16,539 nucleotides of DNA from Scedosporium boydii (taxonomy: Eukaryota; Ascomycota; Sordariomycetes; Microascales; Microascaceae). This document shows positions 1 through 7,064 of this stretch, piece by piece. The position numbers and the translations under genes were made by a program. The notes under the pieces were generated by a model that saw nothing but the letters and a program-made list of their open reading frames with translations, had not been told where the DNA came from and made no database searches. The stretch's first letter is position 1. The number at the start of each line of letters is the position of its first letter. The DNA is taken from positions 1 to 16,539 of the forward strand of contig NJFT01000402.1 of the NCBI GenBank assembly GCA_002221725.1, written 5' to 3'.

Positions 1-2576
1 GTATAGATAGGAGAGGGAATTATCCCGTTCGCGCTTGACTCTTTCTCCTATGGACCAGGTTCTCGGTTTACGATGCGGGTTAGCATTTTCACGGAACACT
101 CCCTTCGTTTCTCTGCTTGGTCGTTTGGTGAGAATTGGGGAGGAGGGTAACGTTTTCAACGTCAAACGTCGTCAGGGGGATCGTGCATCTGCCGAGGCTA
201 GGTTTGTTCATCCGCCCGTGTCCTCGGTAATGTTTTTCGTCGAGGTGAGTTTGGTTTGCCTCCATTTGCGTTTAATTTCCTTCAATTCCCCTTTTGGGGG
301 ATCTGCCTTTCCTTTCCACCTGCCGGATCTCGCATTGCGAAAGATGACGTGGAAACCGGATGCGATCCCGTATGTAGGGTTCCGAAGGAGGGTTGGACTC
401 CGGGGGGCTTGGATAAAGTCGGAAGATACGAACGAACGAAGAGGCGTGAGCTTGAAGGAGAGCTGGGGCAACACAAGAAATGAATTTTTGGTGAGAATGA
501 AGTGGTATTATCGAAAAATATGGGAGAAAGGGGGGGGTGTGTGGACAATGTTTCGGTGTCCTTTTCCCCTTTCTTCTGAAGTTTCACAGAGGAGAACAGA
601 GAAAAAGGAACCCTGCATAGCTAAAATCCTTCAAGAAGACACCAAACCCTAGCACCACGGCTCGGAACGTAAACGCGCCAGGAAAGCTGCGAATGAGGTG
701 TCCAGAGCGTTTCCAACGGCGTGAGCCAAGGTGGAGGTGCGTGGGCGTGTACAACTGGTCCCGTCTGGGCGCGCGCATATTGCGCCCTCTTCAGCAAACG
801 GGAAAGGGGGAAAGATAGATAAAAAACAAAAGAGGCGCTGAATTCTCGGCCCCCAAACTCCTAGCAAACAGTCCTCTCGGAGACCTTTTCGGGTGGGGTC
901 TTTTTTTGGTGTTTTGACCTCTACTCGCCACGGAGGGGGTGGAGGATTCACGGGCCGTAAGTGGGCTTGTGAGGAGGGAGATGTAGAGAGAGGTTGTGTA
1001 AGTGTGAGTCTGGCCAGGGGCACTAGCCGGCCATCCCTTCGGTAACACTCTCTTGACACTACGTGCTAGTTCGGAAGGGGGGCCTTGATGGCTGGTGGTG
1101 ATGCGGTGTTGGCACCAGCAGCGTGCATGATGGCGCTCTCTAGCGTACGTACGCACATTTGTATTTTGCGTGGGGAGCTTTTTTTGAGTTTCAAGAGATG
1201 GACGGGGAGTGAGGATATGGATGGAAAGCGGACCAAAAGTTGGGCCGGTGGGGGGGAGGACATTCGGAAGAAGCCCTCGCGAACAGTGAGCGGTGAGAGA
1301 AAATGGGGGAGAGGGAGGAGGTTGGGGAGGACGGGGCCCGAATCCAATGACAACGGGCTGGCTTGGTGGGAAGGTTGGGCTCGGTGAGGGCTTCTTCGGT
1401 GAGATGTCCGCCTGGGAGATTTCTTTTGATGGATATCTGGGCTATTAGGAATGGTTGATGAATGCAGGGACTAGCATGTGGGAGAGGTCTCTCATCGGCG
1501 AGGACTGCGCTTGTGGGAGGAAACCAGAGACAAAAGGATAAAATAATGCCTTGAGGTCTTCCTCACCCCCGAGATCTACCCTCGTTCCCAGGGACGATTT
1601 CCCTTCTTGTCCCGCTGCTTGGTCCGAATAACACGGGTTCCTGATACTGGCCATTGCGTTCGGCTCTTCACTGCCTTATCAGGTCAGAATAGCGGGAGGA
1701 CTTGTCGAGCTGAGGATGTTACACTTACAATAACACTCGGAGATATGGAAGATGGAGAACGTGGGACGGCGACAAGAAGGGGTTTGGTCGTGGAACGAGC
1801 GCGATCCATGTGATGGGGCAGATCTAAGCAAGGGGCAGTCTCCCAAAATGATAGAGGTTAGACAATTCTAGGGAAGGGAAGAGGGTATCTTCGTCTAGGA
1901 AATACGAGAAGGAGGAATTATCGGGATGTGTTAAACATTTCAACGTCGTTTCTATTTGAGAACAGGTGAATTACCCACGGCCGAGATTTAGAGAGACGGG
2001 GTAAGATTGTAGAAATCCAAGGTGTTCGATCGTATACGCCGACAGAGGATGGACACGGAGGAAGATCTTCGAAGATAGATCCCCCCAGCAACTCACTATT
2101 AATCGGAGCCTTCAGGTTGAAAGGCAAAAGCCTCGCCAAGGGGAGAAAGGAATCTATCAACCCCGTTCTTCAACAAAGACAGGGCTGAGAGGCTTCGTCC
2201 CTCAACACCAACTCTCCGCTCACCAACTCTTCGCGTGGTGCGCTTCCTCTGCCTCACCCCCTTTTGCCTTCTAGAGAGGACTACCTGAGCCGCGAGGAGA
2301 TCGGAGACAAGTCCTGTAGAGGCAACTCCGGCACCTGCAGTTCTTTTCTCCCTCGTAGTGAATATCATCATTACTCTTTTCGTTACCAGCCACATTTCGA
2401 ATCGATTCTGTGTGGAGATTGGATCATATTGGGGATCAACAACAGAGGGATGCGTAGCGTTCAAATTTCAAATTCATACATAACCCTTATATTTCTTCCC
2501 GTTCGCCACTAGTAGTATATCCCATACCTTAATCATGACAACCATTCTACCAATTTACCCCTCCTGGCACAATGCC
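1..2576. other. Gene-poor region, no supported gene
   Basis: I see no recognisable protein, tRNA or rRNA here. The open frames present on both strands are short, overlap one another, are rich in P/R/S/G and carry no family motif, as expected by chance in G+C-rich DNA. The plus strand is purine-biased with many G runs between about 1050 and 1400. The stretch could be a long upstream or untranslated region of a gene beyond the left edge, or it could carry a non-coding transcript. The sequence alone does not decide. Confidence 0.5.
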
Positions 2577-4115
2577 TCAAAACTTCCTCTTCTTCTTAAC
2601 CGGCCTCACAACCTGCTTCTTCACAGGACTTTGCGCCTTCTCCTCCCTCTTCGCCGCCTCTCCGCCTTTCCTCCCTCCTTCATCATCCTCGTCGTCAGCC
2701 GATGCCTGTCGAGTCCGGCTCTTGCCGCCAATGACACCGATTCCCCCGATCCTGCCGATGGCCGCCTTCCTCGCAGGTGCCCGTGCCGGTGGTGACGACT
2801 CCGCTGGCTCGTTATGTTCCTCGGGCGTAGGAGATCTGGTGCTACTGCCGAGTTCGGAGGCGCCGCCGCCAGCCCGGGTGGTTCCCGCACGAGTTGCTGC
2901 CGCCGGGGGCGAAGAAGCCTGTTTCCTCGACGTGGCTTTCCTTTTCGTGGGGGCCTCATCTGATTCGGAGGCTGTGGCTTCATCGTCATCAGCTGGGATG
3001 GGTGGCTTTTGGGGTGCTGGCGGTGGGCGGAATCCGCCAATGGCACCGAATCTGCGGGTAGGAAGAGCGGCAGGTTTAGGAGCCTCGTCGGCTTCGCTTT
3101 CCGTTTCTGAGGCAGTTGGGACATCGCTGAGGTCGGATGGTTTAGGCTGTTTCGCTTCGGGTGAAGGCCGTTTCTTTGGGGAAACGGGCGGTGGGGATTT
3201 AGATCTCTGAGAATCATGCCTCGAAGATGGCGGGACTGATCTCTTTCCTATCGTGGACTCCGGTTCGCTGGCGTCGTCGGATGGTAATCCGCCCGTGTCA
3301 CCTAGGCGATTCCACCACTGAGCCAGATCCTCGGCGTAATCCTTGGAGCCGATATTCTGAGTGTACTCCAACCCGCCGTCGTCAAACACACGGCGCAAGA
3401 GTTCGGGAACCTCACCACCAGGGTGTTTCCTCGTCTCTTCTGCGACGGTGCTGTTCCAGGTGTCAAAATCAAAAAGAGCCAGTCCCTTTATGCGGGACTC
3501 GGCCTGTTCCCTGGATACTTTTCGCTTGGCAGGAAGTACCGTGAAGACGTGCTCGAGGGATGTGCCCGTGGCCTCGAGTTTGTCGAGTACTTTGGTAATG
3601 ACGGAATCCTTCTGCTTGATAATGTCAACTAATGATTTGATTTGCTCCTGCTGAGCCCGGTGCGCTTCCACAAGTGGAAATACCAACTCAGCAGTGGTTG
3701 TCGAAGCCGATTGCATCTCTAGATACATCCGCCACGTGAGTGGTTTATCAGATAACTCGCGTGGAAGCTCACAGGTAACGGTAAGTGTAAGACCGTCCCT
3801 AGAAGTAGACGAAGAAGATTGGGCGATAACCACGCGCGTCAGGTCGTGCATGCTGTCGGAGCGGTCAAAGGCAGCCCGGAGGCATTTGAGGAACGAGGCC
3901 ATGTTCTCCTCGCCATCCGAAGGGTCAATGGTAGTGTCCTCTTTGAGAGCTCGGAGGATGATGGTGCGCCGGTCGAGGGACTCGGACCAGATGTGGGCGA
4001 GATCGGTGATGTGGACGGCGTACGAGGTTCCGGAGAAGCGGGTGGAGACGAGGAGCGTGGGGAGGCCTCGCCGTTGCTTTGCCGGCAGGGGCCGCCACGT
4101 TCCGGAGAAAGACAT
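2577..4115 (-). CDS. NEJ1: XLF/Nej1-type non-homologous end-joining factor
   Basis: A 512-residue protein in a single exon, recognised as a fungal XLF/Nej1 (Cernunnos) homologue. In this family the protein works in the nucleus with Ku and the DNA ligase IV-Lif1/XRCC4 complex to join double-strand breaks. Seen in the sequence: an N-terminal head of about residues 1-130 starting with W7-R-P-L-P, a strand-rich FSGTSYAVHITDL stretch (28-39) and IW (42-43). A helical, probably coiled-coil dimerisation segment follows (about 143-190), then a conserved W220 region. From about residue 275 the tail is long and probably disordered, rich in S, P, K, R and E. The protein ends in KKKRKF (507-512), which resembles the C-terminal Ku-binding motif of XLF/Nej1. 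The first ATG sits directly before the head, so the start is well placed. The tail makes it longer than yeast Nej1 (342 residues). Confidence in the family is high; partner binding is inferred from the family. Confidence 0.86.
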   Translation of the reverse strand: MSFSGTWRPLPAKQRRGLPTLLVSTRFSGTSYAVHITDLAHIWSESLDRRTIILRALKEDTTIDPSDGEENMASFLKCLRAAFDRSDSMHDLTRVVIAQSSSSTSRDGLTLTVTCELPRELSDKPLTWRMYLEMQSASTTTAELVFPLVEAHRAQQEQIKSLVDIIKQKDSVITKVLDKLEATGTSLEHVFTVLPAKRKVSREQAESRIKGLALFDFDTWNSTVAEETRKHPGGEVPELLRRVFDDGGLEYTQNIGSKDYAEDLAQWWNRLGDTGGLPSDDASEPESTIGKRSVPPSSRHDSQRSKSPPPVSPKKRPSPEAKQPKPSDLSDVPTASETESEADEAPKPAALPTRRFGAIGGFRPPPAPQKPPIPADDDEATASESDEAPTKRKATSRKQASSPPAAATRAGTTRAGGGASELGSSTRSPTPEEHNEPAESSPPARAPARKAAIGRIGGIGVIGGKSRTRQASADDEDDEGGRKGGEAAKREEKAQSPVKKQVVRPVKKKRKF

Positions 4116-5459
4116 GGTGGGCGTGGCTTGAGGGGCTTGGTCTTCCCGAGGGCTACTCTGGGGGTAGGGGACGAAGAGTTTGGCGGTAAGGAGATTTGAG
4201 AGAGTTGCGATTCAAGCACAGGCGGTGAAGCAGGGTAACGAGAGAGGGGCCGATTAGGAAGGTAGGGCAAGCGTTTTAGCGAAGTATGGGCGAGATGCGA
4301 GCGAGAATATGGGCAGATAAATCGGGCGTGTCGTCCCGTGCTACGCTCCGAGTAGAAAGACCAGCTGCGCCCGAGTGTAAGTGATGCTCGGCCCGGACAG
4401 GGATTCTCGGGTCTTGCAAGAGAGAAGAGTGTCCCAAATTAAGGCGGGGCTGTTGGGAAATAGGAAGGGGATCGGTACACAAGATGATCAACAACAGAAC
4501 TGAGTACGAGGGTGTCGATGTCGGCGTAGTGTGGTCTCCCGTGAGAGACACAACTCTGCACACAACGTTTCACTCCGGGACTTCCCCGGATGCCAACCGA
4601 GATATCACCACGCACTGCCACTCCCACGACGTGGGGGCGTTCAGTTGGAGTTTCGTGAGAGGGTGTAAGGCCCCAACCTCAACGTGTGCAACAGAAGATT
4701 CCTGTTCTTCTGGATGAATGGCTGTGCATGAACTTCTGCGGGGCTCTGAGATCGGGGAGATGCGGCCTCCCGACAAGCCTCCTCGGTCAGGACGAGTAGC
4801 CACAGGTCACCTCGTTAGATGAGGCGGACGGCCCGGCTACGACGGGCAAGAGAAGGAGTGACACTGCAGCTTTCGCCCTGGGGCTGGAAGATAATAGTGT
4901 TGGGCCGACCAGAGGATAATAAGTTTTGGGCTAGTGGCTCGATGAGACATTTGCGAGGCGGAGACGTAAAGGTCACAGAGCTAAGACGTTGTGCACTTAC
5001 TTGGTGGAACCAACGAGGTTCTGCGCGAGGGTAGCTTAATAGACGAGGACGAGGGGGGGGGAAGAAAAATGGAGAAACGGGGAGTCGGGATTTTAGAAAG
5101 AGGTCTTGTTGACGCGGTCGCGTGTGTATCACATCGGCGCAGCCTCCATCATTTGATTCGTCATGGAGGAGTTGACGTTGAAGGCGGGGATGCCAGTGTC
5201 TCTGAAATTACTAACACGGTGCGTCGAAGTCGCAGCTTCCGCTTTATAGAATCCACGCAACGGCGGATGGAGAAGGGGACAGTACAAGTGTTATCTCAAC
5301 ACCTCTCGAGACTCTAGACCTCTAGTAAAAGTTAACCTCCCAGGCATGTCCTACTGAGATGGGGAAAGAGGTGACTGCAGTGGAATTGGTGTGGTTCTCT
5401 CATGGGCCGCAGGGCAGGGCGGAAGAACTTTCTTCCTTTACGATGACAGGGGCATAGAC
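4116..5459. other. Intergenic region upstream of NEJ1, no supported gene
   Basis: This stretch lies 5' of NEJ1 and should hold its promoter and leader. Several open frames of 60-110 codons overlap on both strands, but none shows a recognisable domain or a composition unlike the others. I found no tRNA or rRNA signature here. No TATA box or other promoter element stands out enough to call. Confidence 0.45.
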
Positions 5460-5474
5460 TATTTCTTTTCATTT

Positions 5475-5492
5475 CTTCTTCTAGAAGAAGGT

Positions 5493-5522
<30 letters not shown>
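5475..5522. repeat. Palindrome followed by (CTT)n microsatellite
   Basis: A perfect 16-base palindrome (CTTCTTCTAGAAGAAG, 5475-5490) is followed by about ten CTT units (5492-5522). The run is homopyrimidine on the plus strand. It marks the start of a CT-rich, repeat-bearing region. Confidence 0.85.
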
Positions 5523-5523
<1 letters not shown>

Positions 5524-5688
5524 TTCAAGTGGCTGAAGTTTTGTCAAGTTTCGGAAGTCCTTCGGGATCATCAGTTTAATTAGTTCAATTGACTCTTTTT
5601 CAGTCAGTTCCCATAGTTCTTGTCTGGCACTGTTCCCAGACAGTTCTTCTATTATTTTATGTGTGAAAGTGTCCTCTATTTGACCATT
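5521..5688 (-). pseudogene. Decayed minus-strand reading frame, possible mobile-element relic
   Basis: Between an in-frame TGA (5689-5691) and a TAA (5521-5523) the minus strand stays open for 55 codons. The composition is unusually protein-like for this low-complexity region: charged and hydrophobic residues alternate in a helical pattern, with segments such as IIEELSGNSARQELWELTEK and IKLMIPKDFRNLTKLQPLE. The only ATG lies deep inside, so it is not a whole gene. It could be the C-terminal end of a degraded transposon protein, but I cannot name a family and chance is not excluded. Confidence 0.25.
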
Positions 5689-5840
5689 TCACCACTTCTT
5701 GACTTCCCCTTATTTGGAAGCCTTCTTCTCATCTGATGTGGCCCTATTCCCACTGATCTTCATTATTGGTGATGTCCTGCTGCTTGTTCCGGCTTGACAC
5801 ATGTCACAGGGTGCTCCTTTGGGCACTGGAAAGATTTTTC

Positions 5841-5872
5841 TTCTTTTCTTCTTTTCTTCTTTTCTTCTTTTC
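5841..5872. repeat. (TTCTTTTC)4 tandem repeat
   Basis: Four exact copies of the 8-base unit TTCTTTTC stand head to tail, preceded by more pyrimidine-rich sequence. This is a simple microsatellite in a possible mobile-element graveyard. Confidence 0.9.
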
Positions 5873-5878
5873 TGATCT

Positions 5879-6450
5879 ACTGATCAGTCATTTCTGACGT
5901 CCCATTTCACCATTCCTGCCATTTGACCACTTCTTTCTTCTTTTCTTGTTTCTTATGATGTATACGGGTAGGCTGCACTACCCCGTTTCACTACTACTAG
6001 AACTTTCTAATCCTACCTAAGCGCTCCTATAATCTATATTCCTATTGTGTTGGTGCGTAGGGCGGCTGGCGGCGGCGCCGCCACATTGCTGATCGGTGCC
6101 GCCACCGGAAGCCCGATGTGCCACACATCCGAACCTCACTTACACATAAAAGGATGATGGCCCCCCATTTTTCATAGACTAGTTCTTAGACAGGCAGAGC
6201 AGCGCAGAAGCAGGCGAAGGACAGCATCGCGGTTGGGAGCGATCAGTTGTTTCCTGACGGCCAGAGCGTTGTCACAGCAGACGTTCTTTACTACTCTTTT
6301 CTCAATGTTACTTCTTTTCTTATCTTTATATTTCTCTTCTCTTCTTTGGATGTGATGTCCCACGATGCAGATTCCGACTGATCATCGACTTCCCGACATC
6401 CTACTTAACCATCAGACCTTTCCGACTACCTTTGGACCATTTCTTCTTTG
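5879..6450. repeat. Diverged direct repeat pair (5879-5940 and 6377-6450)
   Basis: Two blocks about 500 bases apart share an ordered set of words. Each starts with ACTGATCA, then has a GACGTCCC/GACATCCT-like stretch, then a TTTGACCA/TTTGGACCA-like word, then TTCTT. The intervening bases differ by substitutions and small indels. I read this as an old degenerate direct repeat. Between the copies lies a G+C-rich patch (6058-6110) with the palindrome GGCGGCGCCGCC. The family is unknown and the alignment was made by eye. Confidence 0.35.
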
Positions 6451-6540
6451 CGGTGTGGCTCCCAGCCACTGCTGATCATTCTCTTGAGTGGGCGGCACAG
6501 TCTTGTTTGTATTATTGATCGTACTGCCCGGCTCCGACAA

Positions 6541-6870
6541 ACTATAAGTAAAAAAATAATTATATTATTAAAGATAATTTAATTAATTAATAAAAAATAT
6601 TATAAAAGTTATAATTATATAATATCTATTATAATCTTTTATATAAGCTTTTATATTAACTAGTTTTTATAAAATAATTATATAAAAAATTTTTTTAAAA
6701 AAAAATTAAATATAATATATATATTATATTATTTTTTATAAAAGTATTTATTTAATTTATTTAATTATTTTAAATAAAGTTTTAATTATAATTTTATATA
6801 ATATTTTTATATAGAAAAAGCTATTATTTTTATTTATATTTTAAATTTTTATATTATCTTTTTTAATTAA
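6541..6870. other. Extreme A+T-rich block (RIP-like)
   Basis: By hand count only about 16 of 330 bases are G or C, so the block is roughly 95% A+T, while both flanks have ordinary fungal composition with sharp edges. It is dominated by TA, AT and homopolymer steps, has no open frame of note and is stop-rich. In Pezizomycotina such blocks usually derive from repeats mutated by RIP (C-to-T changes on both strands). The value here is more extreme than typical RIP. It ends about 195 bases before the HET gene start and may form part of its upstream chromatin context. Confidence 0.8.
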
Positions 6871-6890
6871 GAACGCTTACAGCTAACAAA

Positions 6891-6906
6891 AGGCTTATAT
6901 AATATT
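6891..6906 (+). promoter_or_regulatory. Possible TATA-like element of the HET gene
   Basis: A TATATAATATT-like stretch lies about 160-175 bases upstream of the chosen HET-gene ATG, just outside the A+T-rich block. Such sequence is expected by chance at the edge of A+T-rich DNA, so the call is weak. Confidence 0.2.
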
Positions 6907-7064
6907 CTCAGCCGTGCGGAATGTGCGGGGTTAATAATCTTGATAAGGCCGCATCGTGCTCGACATTTCCTAATGCAACAACCCCTCAACCAGATTTGCT
7001 TTCCCACGCCCAGCTCAATCCTCGTCTGTATTCCAGGTGGCCTACGAGACCGCGGACTCCCGCG

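Noticed and set aside
35..652. Plus-strand frame of 205 codons near the left edge
   Set aside because: It begins at a non-ATG codon, shows no domain, and overlapping frames on the other strand look equally good.
2099..2464. Minus-strand frame of 121 codons
   Set aside because: Arginine- and serine-rich composition with no recognisable motif; overlaps other frames; treated as chance.
2572..3210. Plus-strand open frame of 212 codons and a minus-strand frame of 198 codons (2621-3217) inside NEJ1
   Set aside because: They are shadow frames of the G+C-rich, serine/proline-rich NEJ1 tail, low in complexity and without a domain.
6921..7064. 48-codon in-frame extension upstream of the HET gene
   Set aside because: HET proteins usually begin a short way before the AILSHTWG block, as at 7065. 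The extension is low in conservation signals and begins close to the A+T-rich block.
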